The notes: generated from the sequence alone by a model not told the origin. DNA of 64,000 bases from Sphingomonas sp. BT-65 (GCF_026107375.2 NZ_JAPCIA010000001.1:2232001-2296000), one strand, 5' to 3'; positions 8,014 through 17,882 are shown, counted from the first letter of the stretch. Translations and numbers: made by a program.

Positions 8014-10458
8014 TCAGATGTCGGGCAGCATCTGATCGGCTTGTCCCCAGCCCTTGAGCGCGCGCCCATTGGCGCGCTCGATCAGCTCGGCCGCGTCCTT
8101 CACGCTGAAGCGTTGCGGCGTCTCGAGGTCGCGCAGCTCGCTCCAGCTGATCGGTGCCGACACGGGCGCGCCCGGCCGCGCCCGTGCGACATAGGGCAGC
8201 ACGGCCGTAGAACCGCGCTGGTTGCGCAGATAATCAAGGAAGATCTTGCCCTTGCGGTTAGCTTTCTTGAGGTTGGCGGTGAAGCGGTCAGGCTCGGCCT
8301 CCGCCAGCGCGCGCGCGAAGCGCTCGGCGAACGACCTGACCGCCGGCCACTCCGCTTCGGGACGCAGCGGCACGACGACATGGAGCCCCTTGCCGCCCGA
8401 CAGCATCGGCCAGGTGGTGAGGCCGATATCGGCGAGATGCCGCTTGAGGTCGTCGGCCGCCTTCTTCACCTCCTCGAAATCGAGCCCCTCGTCGGGATCG
8501 AGATCGAACACCATCCGGTCGGGCTTCTCGACGTCGGCGACCAGGCTGCCCCAGCCGTGGAACTCGATCGTGCCCATCTGCACACAGGTGAGCAGCCCCG
8601 CTTCATCCTCGACATAGAGATAGGGTTCGACCGACCCGTCCTTCTCCTTGATGTCGATATGATGGACATGCTCGCCGAAGCTGCCCGCATCGTGCTTCTG
8701 AAAGAAGCAATGCTTGGCGCGGCCCTGCGGGCAGCGCACCAGGCTGATCGGGCGGCTGGCGAGCCAGGGGAGCAGCACCGGCGCCACCTCGGCATAGAAA
8801 TCGGCGAGGTCGCCCTTGGTGATCTTGGCGTCGGGGAAGATCACCCGGTCGCGATTGCTGATCCTGACGTCGATTTCGGGTGCCTTGGGCATGGTTGCCA
8901 CCTCCTCGGTCTCGACCTCGCCCGCCGGCTTATCCTCGCGCAGGCCGAGGAAGCTGGCGTGGCGCACGACATTCTCGGCAGTGAATTCGGCAAAGGCGAC
9001 CTCCGCGACCAGCTTGGGCGTCACCCAATGTGCACCGCGTGCCGCCTCGCGCGGGACGTCGATCGCGGCCGATTTGCGGGCGAGGCGGTCGAGCTGGTCG
9101 CGCAACGCATGGCTGGTCTCGGTATTGAAGCCGGTACCGACCTTGCCCGCGTAGCGCAGTTTGCCGTCCTCGTTCACTCCGAGCAGCAGCGCGCGGAAAC
9201 CGCGGCCCTTGGCGCTGCTTTCGGTCCAGCCGACGATCACGAATTCCTGCCGCCGCGTGCATTTGGTCTTGAGCCAGGCCTTAGTCCGTCGGCCGCGATA
9301 GGGCGCGTCCGCGCGCTTCGAGACAACGCCTTCGTGGCTGGCGCCGCACATCGCTTCGAACAGTTTCTCGCCCGCGCCGATGACATGCTCGGAAAAGAGG
9401 ATGCGTTCATCCGCGCCGGCGATGAGCGCGCGCAGCCGTTCCTTGCGCTGCGCCTGGGGCAGCTTGGCGATATCCTCGCCGTCGAGCGCGAGCAGATCGA
9501 AGGCGAAATAGGTGAGCCCCTCGCCGCCATTCGAGATCGCGTCCTGCAGCGTCGAGAAGTCGGTCTTGCCGTCCTTGAACGCGACGACCTCGCCGTCGAT
9601 CAGCGCCGAGCCGGCGGGAATCGTGCGCGCGGCCAGCGCGATGCCGGGGAATTTGGCGGTCCAGTCGAGCCCGGTGCGCGTATAGAGTTTGGGTCCGCCC
9701 TTCCCGATCGCGATCAGCGTGCGGTAGCCGTCATATTTCATCTCGTGCAGCCAGCCATTGCCGGCGGGCACGCTGTCCACCAGCGTCGCGAGCTGGGGTG
9801 GCTGGAATTTGGGCAATGCGCCCGCGCGCTTCGGGGCAGTGCGGGTAGGCTTGGCGGGTCCGGTCTTCGCCTTGGCCTTCTTGCCCTCGGCGATCTCCTG
9901 CATCGTCCGGCCGGTCTTGACGCTGGTGAGGCCGGTCTCGACCAGGGCATCGGTCGCCCCCGCCGCATCGTCGTCGATCTTGCGCAGCAGCCAGTTCTCG
10001 CGCTTCTCCTTGCCGCGCGGGGGCAGCCGGACCAGCAGCCATTCGCCGTTCATCCGCTCGCCGCGGAGCATGAAGTGGAGATGGCCCTTCTCCAGATCCT
10101 TGGCGCTCTTGCCCGCAATCGGCGCCCATTCGCCCTCGTCCCACAGCATCACCGTGCCGCCGCCATATTCGCCCTTGGGGATGGTCCCCTCGAAGCTGGC
10201 ATAGGACATGGGATGATCCTCGGTGCGCACCGCGAGCCGCTTCTCGTCGGGATCGAGGCTCGGCCCGCGCGTCACCGCCCAGCTCTTGAGCACGCCGTCC
10301 AGCTCGAGCCGGAAGTCCCAGTGCAGCCGGGTCGCGTCATGCTTCTGGACGATGAACTTGCGGCCCTTGCCGCGATCGAGCTCGCCCTTGGGCTCGGCGG
10401 TCTTCGAGAAGTCCCGCTTCGAATTATATTTGGCGAGCGGATCAGCCTTTGCAGCCAT
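8014..10458 (-). CDS. ligD: multifunctional DNA ligase D (NHEJ)
   Basis: An 814-residue LigD for non-homologous end joining. Domain order is phosphoesterase (residues about 30-150, QKHDATRLHWDFRLELDG and the metal-binding HPMSYASFEGTIPKGEYGGG), ATP-dependent ligase (about 215-510, adenylation Lys241 in EMKYDGYR), then primase-polymerase (about 530-800, beginning ISNRDRVIFPDAKITKGDL). The phosphoesterase-ligase-polymerase order is the common proteobacterial arrangement. A Lys/Ala/Thr-rich linker at about 192-210 joins the first two domains. The ATG at 10458 lies four bases after the ku stop, so ku and ligD are one operon. Confidence 0.97.
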   Translation of the reverse strand: MAAKADPLAKYNSKRDFSKTAEPKGELDRGKGRKFIVQKHDATRLHWDFRLELDGVLKSWAVTRGPSLDPDEKRLAVRTEDHPMSYASFEGTIPKGEYGGGTVMLWDEGEWAPIAGKSAKDLEKGHLHFMLRGERMNGEWLLVRLPPRGKEKRENWLLRKIDDDAAGATDALVETGLTSVKTGRTMQEIAEGKKAKAKTGPAKPTRTAPKRAGALPKFQPPQLATLVDSVPAGNGWLHEMKYDGYRTLIAIGKGGPKLYTRTGLDWTAKFPGIALAARTIPAGSALIDGEVVAFKDGKTDFSTLQDAISNGGEGLTYFAFDLLALDGEDIAKLPQAQRKERLRALIAGADERILFSEHVIGAGEKLFEAMCGASHEGVVSKRADAPYRGRRTKAWLKTKCTRRQEFVIVGWTESSAKGRGFRALLLGVNEDGKLRYAGKVGTGFNTETSHALRDQLDRLARKSAAIDVPREAARGAHWVTPKLVAEVAFAEFTAENVVRHASFLGLREDKPAGEVETEEVATMPKAPEIDVRISNRDRVIFPDAKITKGDLADFYAEVAPVLLPWLASRPISLVRCPQGRAKHCFFQKHDAGSFGEHVHHIDIKEKDGSVEPYLYVEDEAGLLTCVQMGTIEFHGWGSLVADVEKPDRMVFDLDPDEGLDFEEVKKAADDLKRHLADIGLTTWPMLSGGKGLHVVVPLRPEAEWPAVRSFAERFARALAEAEPDRFTANLKKANRKGKIFLDYLRNQRGSTAVLPYVARARPGAPVSAPISWSELRDLETPQRFSVKDAAELIERANGRALKGWGQADQMLPDI

Positions 10459-10462
10459 CGCC

Positions 10463-11308
10463 TCACGCCCGCTTGCGCGCGGGCGCCTTCCTGGCGGCCG
10501 GCTTCTTCGCGGCGCCCGGCTTCTCCAGGCTCTTCTTGAGCGCCGCCATCAGGTCGACGACGTTCGAGCCGCGCTTGTCGCCGCCTTCGTCCTTGTCCTC
10601 GATGATCAGGCGGTTGCTCTTCTGCTTGCGCTTGCGCTCGATCAGCTTCTCCAGCGCCTCGACATAGCGGTTGTGGAACTCCTTCGGATCGAATTTCGCC
10701 GCCTTCTTCTCGATCAGCGATTCGGCGAGGCCGAGCAACTCGGCGTCGGGCTCGATATCGGGGATGTCGCGGAAATAGCCCTGCGCCTTGTTGACCTCGT
10801 CGGCATAGCGCAGCGTCTCGAGCACCATGCCGCGCCCGCAGGGTTTCAGGCTCACCACATATTCGCGCCCGCGCATCGCGAGCTGCCCCAGCCCCACTTT
10901 CCGCGTACGTTTGAGGGCCTCGCGCAGCACCACGAACGCTTCCTCGGCCAGATCGTCGGCGGGCACCACGAAATAGGGCTTCTCGTAATAGAGCACATCG
11001 ATCTCGTCGGCATCGACGAACTGGGTCAGCTCCAGCGTCTTCTTGGACTCGAGCTTGACCGCCTCGATCTCCTCCTGGTCGAGCAGGACATATTCGCCCT
11101 TCTCATACTCGAAGCCCTTCATGATCTCGTCGGTGTCGACCGGGCCGATGCCGGGCACGACCTTCTCGTACTTGATCCGCTTGCCCGAGGGTTCGTGGAC
11201 TTGGTGGAACGCGATCTGCGCGCCCGACTTGGTCGCCGAATAGATCTCGACCGGGATCGAGACGAGCGCGAGGCGGATCTGCCCCTGCCAATAGGCGCGC
11301 GCGGCCAT
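10463..11308 (-). CDS. ku: Ku homodimer protein of bacterial NHEJ
   Basis: A 281-residue bacterial Ku that binds DNA double-strand ends and recruits LigD. It begins with the conserved MAARAYWQGQIRLALVSIPVEIY and carries the bridge/core beta-barrel residues (PSGKRIKYEKVVPG, DYVLLDQEEIEAVKLESKKTLEL-like region). The last 30 residues are Lys/Ala/Pro-rich, a basic tail known in this family to contact DNA. It is the first gene of the ku-ligD operon and is transcribed divergently from the symporter gene at 11409, with 100 bases of shared intergenic DNA. Confidence 0.97.
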   Translation of the reverse strand: MAARAYWQGQIRLALVSIPVEIYSATKSGAQIAFHQVHEPSGKRIKYEKVVPGIGPVDTDEIMKGFEYEKGEYVLLDQEEIEAVKLESKKTLELTQFVDADEIDVLYYEKPYFVVPADDLAEEAFVVLREALKRTRKVGLGQLAMRGREYVVSLKPCGRGMVLETLRYADEVNKAQGYFRDIPDIEPDAELLGLAESLIEKKAAKFDPKEFHNRYVEALEKLIERKRKQKSNRLIIEDKDEGGDKRGSNVVDLMAALKKSLEKPGAAKKPAARKAPARKRA

Positions 11309-11408
11309 GTGCGTTGCTCCTCGTTGCGTGACCGATTCAAAGCGCGAGCGCGGGAGTCGTTCCGCACTTGGAGGATGACGGCGCGCGCGGCGCTGCTACA
11401 AACTCGCG

Positions 11409-12950
11409 ATGACTCCGCAATTCGCTCCGCTCGACTGGCTGGTGGTCGGGCTCTACGTGCTGGTGTTGCTCGCCGGCGGCTGGCTGTTCTCGCGCTTCAA
11501 GGCGGATGACGCGCGGGATTACTTCCTGGCGGGCCGGACCGTTCCGGCCTGGCTCGCGGCGGTGTCGGTGCTCTCCGCGACGCAATCGGCGGCGACCTTC
11601 CTCGGTGCGCCCGATCAGGGCTATCGTGGCGATTACAGCTATCTCGGCGCCGTGGTCGCGCCGGTGCTGGCAGCATTCTTCGTCGCCTATGTGCTGATCC
11701 CGCGCTTCTACGCGATGCGGGCAACCACGGTGTACGAGCTGCTCGAGGCGCGGTTCGACGCGCGCGCCAAGCAATGGGCGGGGGGCATGTTCCTGGTTGG
11801 GCGGGTGCTCGCCGGCGGCGCGCGCGTCTATCTCGCCGCGATCGCGATCGCGATGGTCGCGTTCGGCAGCATCGATGCACAGGCGATCATTCTCTCCGCC
11901 GCCGCGGTGATGCTGGTGAGCTTCCTCTTCACCTTCCATGGCGGGCTCAAGTCGGTGATCTGGAACGATCTCATCCAGTTCGTCATCTATGCCGGCTCGG
12001 CGGTCGCGGTGCTAGTGTTCCTGCGGTTGTCGATCCCGGCGAGCAACGCCGAACTGATCGCGGCGCTGTCGAGCACGCCGGAAGGGGTGAACAAGCTGCG
12101 GCTGTTCGACTTCTCCACCGACCTGTCCAAGCCGTTCACGGTGCTGGCGATCTTCACCGGCCTGTTCCTGCTCAACATCGCCAATGCCGGGCTCGACCAG
12201 GATACGACGCAGCGGCTGCTCGCCAGCCCCGACGCGAAGACCGGCGCGCGCGGCCTGATCCTCTCGCAGCTCGCCAGCATCCCGCTGATCGCGATGTTCG
12301 TGACGATCGGGCTGCTGCTCTATGTCTTCTACAACCGCCCCGACCTGATCGGTGCGCAGAACCAGGCCGCGACCAGCTTCGCGGGCGAGAAGATCACGGT
12401 GTTCGTCCACTATATCCTGACCCAGGTGCCGCCAGGTCTGCGCGGGCTCGTCACGATCGGCGTGACGGCGGCGGCGGTCGCCACCACCAACTCGGCGCTC
12501 AACGCGATGTCTTCGGTGATGATCAGCGATTTCTACCGGCCGTGGCGCGAGCGGACGGGTGAGGCGAGTGCGAAACATTATGTGCATGCGGGGCGGTGGG
12601 GCATGGGGATCGTCGCGGCCGCGATGTTCGGCATGGCGGTGCTGAGCTTCTACTGGCAGCGCCACACCGACATGCCCTTGCTCGAATTCGCGCTGCAGGT
12701 GATGGTGTTCGCCTATGCCGGGCTGCTCGGCGTCTATTTCGTCGCGGTGTTCACGACCCGCGGCAGCAGCGCATCGGTGATCGCGGGACTCGCGGCGGGG
12801 TTCGTGACCGTGCTGCTGCTCCAGCCCTTCGTCCTCGGCCCCGCGGGCCTCGCCTTCCCCTATCAGCTGTGCATCGGCACCACGGTCGCGGCGTTCATCG
12901 CGGCGATCCCGCGCGGAAAGGGCGTGGCGGTCGCCAACGTCATCGCATAG
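11409..12950 (+). CDS. sodium:solute symporter (SSS family)
   Basis: A 513-residue inner-membrane secondary transporter with about 13 hydrophobic segments. Recognisable SSS features are ARDYFLAGRTVPAWLAAVSVLSATQSAATFLGAP near the N-terminus, FHGGLKSVIWNDLIQFVIY in the middle and NIANAGLDQDTTQRLLAS, the family glycine/aspartate region. It would couple sodium import to uptake of a sugar, sugar acid or similar solute. No Shine-Dalgarno precedes the ATG at 11409, so it may be translated from a leaderless or very short-leader mRNA. A sialidase-fold gene lies 1 kb downstream on the other strand, a weak hint of a glycan-derived substrate. Confidence 0.92.
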   Translation: MTPQFAPLDWLVVGLYVLVLLAGGWLFSRFKADDARDYFLAGRTVPAWLAAVSVLSATQSAATFLGAPDQGYRGDYSYLGAVVAPVLAAFFVAYVLIPRFYAMRATTVYELLEARFDARAKQWAGGMFLVGRVLAGGARVYLAAIAIAMVAFGSIDAQAIILSAAAVMLVSFLFTFHGGLKSVIWNDLIQFVIYAGSAVAVLVFLRLSIPASNAELIAALSSTPEGVNKLRLFDFSTDLSKPFTVLAIFTGLFLLNIANAGLDQDTTQRLLASPDAKTGARGLILSQLASIPLIAMFVTIGLLLYVFYNRPDLIGAQNQAATSFAGEKITVFVHYILTQVPPGLRGLVTIGVTAAAVATTNSALNAMSSVMISDFYRPWRERTGEASAKHYVHAGRWGMGIVAAAMFGMAVLSFYWQRHTDMPLLEFALQVMVFAYAGLLGVYFVAVFTTRGSSASVIAGLAAGFVTVLLLQPFVLGPAGLAFPYQLCIGTTVAAFIAAIPRGKGVAVANVIA

Positions 12951-12979
12951 GGTCGCCCCGAATCTGACCCGGAGTTGAG

Positions 12980-13888
12980 ATGCTTACCAAGCTGCTTCGC
13001 CACGCCGCGCCGCTCGCCCTCCTGCTCAGCGCGCCAAACGCCTTGGCGCAGGACGCGGCACAAGCACCCGCGGCCAAGGACGCCGACCCGGCGCTGTGGG
13101 TGGTCAAGGACAAGGACACGACGATCTATCTGTTCGGCACCGTCCACATCCTGAAGCCGGGCCTGTCCTGGTTCGACGAAGCCGTGAAGAAGGCGTTTGA
13201 CGCGAGCGGCGAGCTCGTGACCGAGATCGGCGGCACGCCTGATCCGGCCGCCGTTCAGCAAACGATCTTGAAACTGGGCTTCAACCCGACCGGCCCGACG
13301 CTCACCGAGCGTCTACCTGAGGAAAAGCGTGCCGAGTTCGTTAAAGCTGTAGCCGATCTCGGCTTGCCGCCAGCCAGCTTCGATCGTGTCGATCCGTGGG
13401 TCGCAAGTATTCAAATTATCGGGCTGTCGGCGATCCGGCTGGGCTACAACCCCCAAAGCGGCGTTGAGGCAGCTCTCAACAACGCGGCCAAGGCGGCGAA
13501 CAAGCCTGTTTCGGGTCTTGAGACAGTGGACGAGCAGTTCGGTTTCTTCGATTCGCTGTCGGATGGCGACCAGATCAAACTGCTGGTTGAGACAATCGAC
13601 AAGCTAGCCGAGACGGGACCCACGCTCGACGCGATGATCGCCGAATGGGGAGCGGGCGACGCCGAAAGGCTTGCCGCGCGGATGAACGAAGGCTTCAAGG
13701 CATCACCCGACCTCGCGAAGAAGCTGCTCGCAGACCGCAATGCCCGGTGGGCGGAATGGATCGACGAACGGCTCGACAAGCCGGGGGTGGTGTTCGTCGC
13801 TGTGGGCGCAGGGCATCTCGCGGGTCCCGAAAGCGTCCAAGCCTATCTGAAAACACGCAAGATCAAGACGAAGCGAATGAAATATTGA
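12980..13888 (+). CDS. TraB/GumN-family exported protein
   Basis: A 302-residue protein with a signal peptide (MLTKLLRHAAPLALLLSAPNALA, cleavage near residue 23). It has the TraB/GumN signature motifs: YLFGTVHILKPG with the GTVH histidine, two further conserved Glu around LVTEIGGTPD and GLETVDEQFGFFDSL, and the C-terminal VGAGHLAGPESV. The fold is related to metallo-enzymes of the EreA/ChaN/Tiki group, suggesting a periplasmic hydrolase or protease-like role; the substrate is unknown. A GGAG ribosome site precedes the ATG and the gene follows the symporter by 29 bases, so they may share a transcript. Its middle third is visibly less GC-rich than its neighbours. Confidence 0.88.
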   Translation: MLTKLLRHAAPLALLLSAPNALAQDAAQAPAAKDADPALWVVKDKDTTIYLFGTVHILKPGLSWFDEAVKKAFDASGELVTEIGGTPDPAAVQQTILKLGFNPTGPTLTERLPEEKRAEFVKAVADLGLPPASFDRVDPWVASIQIIGLSAIRLGYNPQSGVEAALNNAAKAANKPVSGLETVDEQFGFFDSLSDGDQIKLLVETIDKLAETGPTLDAMIAEWGAGDAERLAARMNEGFKASPDLAKKLLADRNARWAEWIDERLDKPGVVFVAVGAGHLAGPESVQAYLKTRKIKTKRMKY

Positions 13889-13896
13889 TCGCCGCC

Positions 13897-13926
13897 GTGA
13901 CCGGCCCTGTTCTAGGGACCGGTCAC
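13897..13926. terminator. bidirectional hairpin between convergent genes
   Basis: GTGACCGG plus CCC pairs with GGG, a bulged A, then CCGGTCAC around a 7-base loop. It lies just after the TraB/GumN stop and spans the stop codon of the convergent sialidase-fold gene. No long T-run flanks it on either side. Confidence 0.45.
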
Positions 13927-15027
13927 CGTCGGCGCATCAGCCCAATCGCCCCTGGGCAGCCGCGCGGGATCGAGCACCACGTGGCGGATGCGCTTGCGGT
14001 CCCAGGTATAGGTGATGTGCACGCGCCCGTCGCGTGCCTGGATGACCGCGGGATAGGCATAGCCCGCGCCCAGCGGCGCGCTCTCCAGCGTCAGCACCTT
14101 GCGCCAGGCGACGCCGTCGTCCGAGATCGCGACGTTGATCGGATAGCGCAAGCCCTTGCCCGCCCGCGCATGGCTGTGTGCGGTGTGGTTGTAGACGATC
14201 AGCTGCCGCCCGTCGGCAAGCGTGACCGCATCGGTCCCCGAATTGGGATTGGGCAGGTCGATCGCCGAGAGCGGCGACCAGCTCTTGCCCTGATCCTTCG
14301 ACCAGCTCGCCGCCACCACGCCCTCGCGCGTCCGCGCCACCGCCTGAAGCTGCCCATCCTTGTTGAACAGGATGCTCGGCTGGATCGCATCGATGCCTTC
14401 GGGCGAAGCGACCGGCGGAGTCGCCTGCCAGCTCTTGCCGCCGTCGCTGCTGCGCTCGAAGTGCAGCGACCAGCGGTCGCCCTCCTGCTCGGTGCTCGAC
14501 GGCGACAGCCAGCTGCCGTCGGCCAGCTCGACCGGCTTGTTCTTGATCGGACCGAGAATCCCGTCGGGCAGGCGCTGCGGCTTGCTCCACGTCCGGCCAT
14601 CGTCGGTCGAGGTGATCACCATCCCCCACCATTCGCGCGGGCTCGGGCCGACCTTGTAGAACAAGGTCAGCGGGCCGTTCCTGGGCTGGAACAGCACCGG
14701 GTTCCAGGTCGGCAGCCGTGGGCGGCCGGGCTGGATGCCGTTGGCCACACTCACGGCCGGTTGCCAGGCGCCGTCCTGGTATCGCGCGACATAGATCTCG
14801 ACGTCCGGATTGCGCTCCCGGGTGCCGCCGAACCAGGCCGTAAGGATCGTGCCCGCGCGCGTCTCGACGATCGTCGAGGCATGGACCTGAGGATAGGGCG
14901 CGGTTTCGAAGGTGAAGCCGGCGCTCAGGACCGGCGAGGCCGGCTGGGCGGCTTGCCGCGGCGCTGCGGCGGCGAGCAGGGGGGCAGCGAGGGCGAGCGC
15001 ACACGCGGCGCGGAAAGCTTGGGCCAT
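13912..15027 (-). CDS. exported sialidase-fold (BNR/Asp-box) protein
   Basis: A 371-residue secreted protein: signal peptide MAQAFRAACALALAAPLLAAAA, then a six-bladed sialidase-superfamily propeller. Four Asp-box-like motifs are visible (STDDGRTW, SSDGGKSW, SKDQGKSW, SDDGVAW). The segment HASTIVETRAGTILTAWFGGT is typical of BNR-repeat exo-sialidase-like families. Whether it is a true sialidase is uncertain, because members of this superfamily also act on other glycans and the classical N-terminal Arg-Ile-Pro motif is not obvious. It converges on the TraB/GumN gene. A symporter upstream on the opposite strand could import released sugar; that link is inference. Confidence 0.82.
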   Translation of the reverse strand: MAQAFRAACALALAAPLLAAAAPRQAAQPASPVLSAGFTFETAPYPQVHASTIVETRAGTILTAWFGGTRERNPDVEIYVARYQDGAWQPAVSVANGIQPGRPRLPTWNPVLFQPRNGPLTLFYKVGPSPREWWGMVITSTDDGRTWSKPQRLPDGILGPIKNKPVELADGSWLSPSSTEQEGDRWSLHFERSSDGGKSWQATPPVASPEGIDAIQPSILFNKDGQLQAVARTREGVVAASWSKDQGKSWSPLSAIDLPNPNSGTDAVTLADGRQLIVYNHTAHSHARAGKGLRYPINVAISDDGVAWRKVLTLESAPLGAGYAYPAVIQARDGRVHITYTWDRKRIRHVVLDPARLPRGDWADAPTVTGP

Positions 15028-15068
15028 ATAGTCATACTAATGGCGAAGCGCGCGGCGTCCAGCGCGTT

Positions 15069-15827
15069 TCAGAACAGCGCCGGCTGCCGTTCCGGGCGAA
15101 CCACGCGCCCATGCCCGCGCCGCCGCTCCAGCTCGACCTGTGCGGTGTAGCGGATATCGGCGTCGCGATCCTGGAGGAAGCCGTCGAGCGAATCGTCGTC
15201 AATCTCGCTCCATTCCTTGCCGCGATCGGGGCCATAGCGGACGCGCGGCAGCAGGCCGGGGAGCTTCGACCATTCGATCAGCTGCGCGACGCTCGCTTCG
15301 TTGAGCATGTCGCGCAGATGATGCGCGGTCACATAGGCGTCGGGGAAAGCGCGGTGCGCGGGCAGGCCGCGTTCATGCTCCAACCCCTCGGGCATACGGA
15401 AATAGCGCAGCATCTGGTTCGAGAAGCCCGGGCTTCCCGGCCACAGCCGCATCGCGCATTTCCAGGTGCAGATCCAGTCGGCGCCACGGGTGAGCGCGGG
15501 CGTGCAGAACTGCTCCTCGAAGCTCGCGCGGTGCGCGGCGAGCGCGAGGCGGCGCGGCCAGGGATCGAGGATCGGCCGCGCGACATCGTGCCACCACGGC
15601 GCGTCGGCGACGTCCTGATCGCGGATATGGTGCACCGCCATGGTCAGCGGCGGAATCGGCCGGCCGGGATTGACCATGCGGTTGCCGCCTTCGCCCTGCA
15701 GCTCCCACCGCCCGTTCGCGCCGAGCGCGACATCCTGCCAGCCGATCTCGCACACGGCATGCGCCGGCGGCTTGTCGCCGGTGGTCTCGAGATCGATGAC
15801 GCGGATGATCTGGGGCATTGCAGCCAT
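15069..15827 (-). CDS. 3'-5' exonuclease (DnaQ/RNase T fold)
   Basis: A 252-residue DEDD-superfamily exonuclease related to the proofreading epsilon subunit of DNA polymerase III. Motifs: Exo I VIDLETTGDKPP (first Asp and Glu), Exo II around LAAHRASFEEQF, and Exo III HRAFPDAYVTAHHL with His and Asp spaced as in DEDDh enzymes. It is longer than a bare exonuclease domain; residues 185-252 form an uncharacterised charged tail (YGPDRGKEWSEIDDDSL). Two ATG codons nine bases apart (15827 and 15818) are both possible starts. The gene stands alone between the sialidase-fold gene and a GNAT. Confidence 0.88.
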   Translation of the reverse strand: MAAMPQIIRVIDLETTGDKPPAHAVCEIGWQDVALGANGRWELQGEGGNRMVNPGRPIPPLTMAVHHIRDQDVADAPWWHDVARPILDPWPRRLALAAHRASFEEQFCTPALTRGADWICTWKCAMRLWPGSPGFSNQMLRYFRMPEGLEHERGLPAHRAFPDAYVTAHHLRDMLNEASVAQLIEWSKLPGLLPRVRYGPDRGKEWSEIDDDSLDGFLQDRDADIRYTAQVELERRRGHGRVVRPERQPALF

Positions 15828-15876
15828 GCCCGCCTAAGTGGGAGGTAGCGGCCCGAAAAGCGAGTCGAAACGGAGA

Positions 15877-16503
15877 TCAGGCGGAAGGGATTTCGGCGGT
15901 GACGAAGGGCGAGAGCACCGTCCAGCCGAGCGCAGTGTAGAGCGCGCGGCCTTCGTCGGTAGCGACAAGCAGCTCGGTCGCTGCGCGATCCGCTCGGGTC
16001 TCATGCAACGCCGCCATCACGACGCGGCCCAATCCCCTGCGGCGATGGTTCGGCTCGGTGATGATCCGGTCGTAGACGAAGACTCCCCCGGCCTCGGCGG
16101 CGGTACCGCTCGCGGCAAGCGCGCCGTCCGGCGCCAGGATGGCGACGCGGCTGCCCCGCGCATCGCGATCGAACTGCAGCGTATAGCCCGCAGGCAGCGC
16201 GGACGCCGGCGGCGGGGTCTCCGGCCCCTGCATACAATAGCCCAGATCCTGCAGGCGCCAGCGCGGCGGAAGCGGTGCCAGCAGATCCGCGCCATTGCCG
16301 CACAGCTTGAGAAAATAGCCGGGCGCGTCGAGCGCGTGGCCGAGCTCTGTCAGTCCCGTGCAAGGCCGGGTGAAGGCCCAGCGGCAGATTTCGACTTCAC
16401 CCCCGGTATCGACCCGGAATCCGTCATGATCCGCTACTGGCGCCGGCAGCCCGCGCGCGATCGACCGCGCCGCGAGCCAGCCGAACAATAGTGCGTCGTT
16501 CAA
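15877..16503 (-). CDS. GNAT-family N-acetyltransferase
   Basis: A 208-residue protein with a C-terminal GNAT domain: [27 protein letters not shown] carries the acetyl-CoA loop RRRGLG, followed by [19 protein letters not shown]. The N-terminal 110 residues ([31 protein letters not shown]) are of a type found in many alphaproteobacterial acetyltransferases of unknown substrate. I place the start at the TTG at 16503, which overlaps the stop of the phosphomannomutase gene (TTGA), because homology-like sequence begins there and upstream in-frame residues are the shadow of the mutase tail. That start is moderately uncertain. Confidence 0.78.
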   Translation of the reverse strand: MNDALLFGWLAARSIARGLPAPVADHDGFRVDTGGEVEICRWAFTRPCTGLTELGHALDAPGYFLKLCGNGADLLAPLPPRWRLQDLGYCMQGPETPPPASALPAGYTLQFDRDARGSRVAILAPDGALAASGTAAEAGGVFVYDRIITEPNHRRRGLGRVVMAALHETRADRAATELLVATDEGRALYTALGWTVLSPFVTAEIPSA

Positions 16504-17882
16504 TGCGCCGCTTGCGGTCCACGCTTGAGGCCGCTCGCCTCGAGCTGCGCGTCGATCTGCGCGAGCAGGCGGTCGAGCGCCTCCTGGCTCTTCGCTTCGG
16601 CGCGCGCGACCAGCACGTCCTGCGTGTTCGACGCGCGCAACAGCCACCAGCCGTCGGGCGTGTTGACGCGCGCGCCATCGGTGTCGTTGACGTCGGCGCC
16701 AGCCGCCTTCAATCGCGCCAGCACCTCGTCGATCACCGCGAACTTGCGGCTCTCATCGATCTGGAAGCGCATCTCCGGCGTGTTGACGAAGGCGGGCATG
16801 CTCCCGCGAATCTCGGTGAGCGACTTGCCGATCAGGTGCACCGCGTTGATCAGCTGCACCGCGGCATATTGCGCGTCGTCAAACCCGTAATAGTCCTGCG
16901 CGAAGAAGATGTGGCCGCTCATCTCGCCGGCGAGCGGCGCGTGCGTCTCCTTCATCTTGGTCTTCACGAGGCTGTGGCCGGTCTTCCACATTAGCGGCTG
17001 CCCACCGAGCTCCGCGACGCGGTCGAACAGCATCTGCGACGCCTTGACGTCGGCAATGATCGTCGCGCCGGGCTCCTTCCTGAGCACAGGTTCAGCCAGA
17101 ATGGACAGAAGCTGATCGCCCCAGATCACGCGGCCTTCGCCGTCGATCGCGCCGATCCGGTCGCCGTCGCCGTCGAAGGCCAGTCCGAAATCGAGGTTCT
17201 TCTCGGCGACGAGCCGCCGCAGGTCCGCCAGATTCTTCTCTTCGGTGGGATCGGGGTGATGGTTCGGAAAATTACCGTCCACATCGGTGAACAGCGTGTG
17301 ATGCTCACCCGGCAGGAGCTCGACCAGCTTCTCGATCACCGGGCCGGCGGCGCCATTGCCGGCATCCCAGCCGATCCGGAAGCTGCCACCCGCATAGCCC
17401 GCGAACAGGCGGCCGACATAATCGTCCAGGACATCGGCGTCGGAGACGCTTCCCGCGCCGTCCTCCCAGTCGCCCGCCGCGGCAAGCTGGCCGATCTCCT
17501 GAATGTCCTGGCCGAAAAACGGACGGTGCTGAAACACCATCTTGAAGCCGTTGTAATCGCCGGGATTGTGGCTGCCGGTTATCTGTATGCCGCCATCCAC
17601 TTCTAGGATCGCCTCGGCATAATAGAGCATCGGCGTGGGACCCATGCCGGTGCGCACCACGTCGCAACCCGATGCGGTCAGCCCCTCGACCAGCGCGGCT
17701 TCCAGCTCCGGCGAGGAGATGCGCCCGTCACGGCCGACCGCGACGCGATGCCCGCCCGCGCGGCGCAGCAACGTCGCGAAACTGCGGCCGATCGCGCGCG
17801 CGTCGGCCGGCCCCAGCGTCTTTCCGACGATGCCGCGGATGTCATACTCGCGGAGCGAGGTCGGGTCGAAACGGTGCGTCAT
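16500..17882 (-). CDS. phosphomannomutase/phosphoglucomutase
   Basis: A 460-residue alpha-D-phosphohexomutase interconverting hexose-1- and hexose-6-phosphates, feeding nucleotide-sugar and exopolysaccharide synthesis. The four signatures are present: active-site phosphoserine in [16 protein letters not shown], metal-binding [12 protein letters not shown], sugar-binding [24 protein letters not shown], and the C-terminal phosphate-binding [15 protein letters not shown]. The N-terminal [15 protein letters not shown] is the usual start of the family. The ATG at 17882 has a strong GGGAGG ribosome site five bases upstream. The downstream GNAT overlaps its stop codon. Full length for the family. 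Confidence 0.95.
   Translation of the reverse strand: MTHRFDPTSLREYDIRGIVGKTLGPADARAIGRSFATLLRRAGGHRVAVGRDGRISSPELEAALVEGLTASGCDVVRTGMGPTPMLYYAEAILEVDGGIQITGSHNPGDYNGFKMVFQHRPFFGQDIQEIGQLAAAGDWEDGAGSVSDADVLDDYVGRLFAGYAGGSFRIGWDAGNGAAGPVIEKLVELLPGEHHTLFTDVDGNFPNHHPDPTEEKNLADLRRLVAEKNLDFGLAFDGDGDRIGAIDGEGRVIWGDQLLSILAEPVLRKEPGATIIADVKASQMLFDRVAELGGQPLMWKTGHSLVKTKMKETHAPLAGEMSGHIFFAQDYYGFDDAQYAAVQLINAVHLIGKSLTEIRGSMPAFVNTPEMRFQIDESRKFAVIDEVLARLKAAGADVNDTDGARVNTPDGWWLLRASNTQDVLVARAEAKSQEALDRLLAQIDAQLEASGLKRGPQAAH

Noticed and set aside
7738..10539. A 933-codon open frame on the plus strand opposite ligD and the ATP-grasp gene
   Set aside because: It is the high-GC third-position shadow of the minus-strand genes; its residues are Arg/Ala/Gly-rich with no domain, while the opposite strand encodes full LigD and ATP-grasp motifs.
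11375..11409. An upstream ATG with a GGAGG site before the symporter gene
   Set aside because: It is out of frame with the symporter and continues only as a short unrelated frame.
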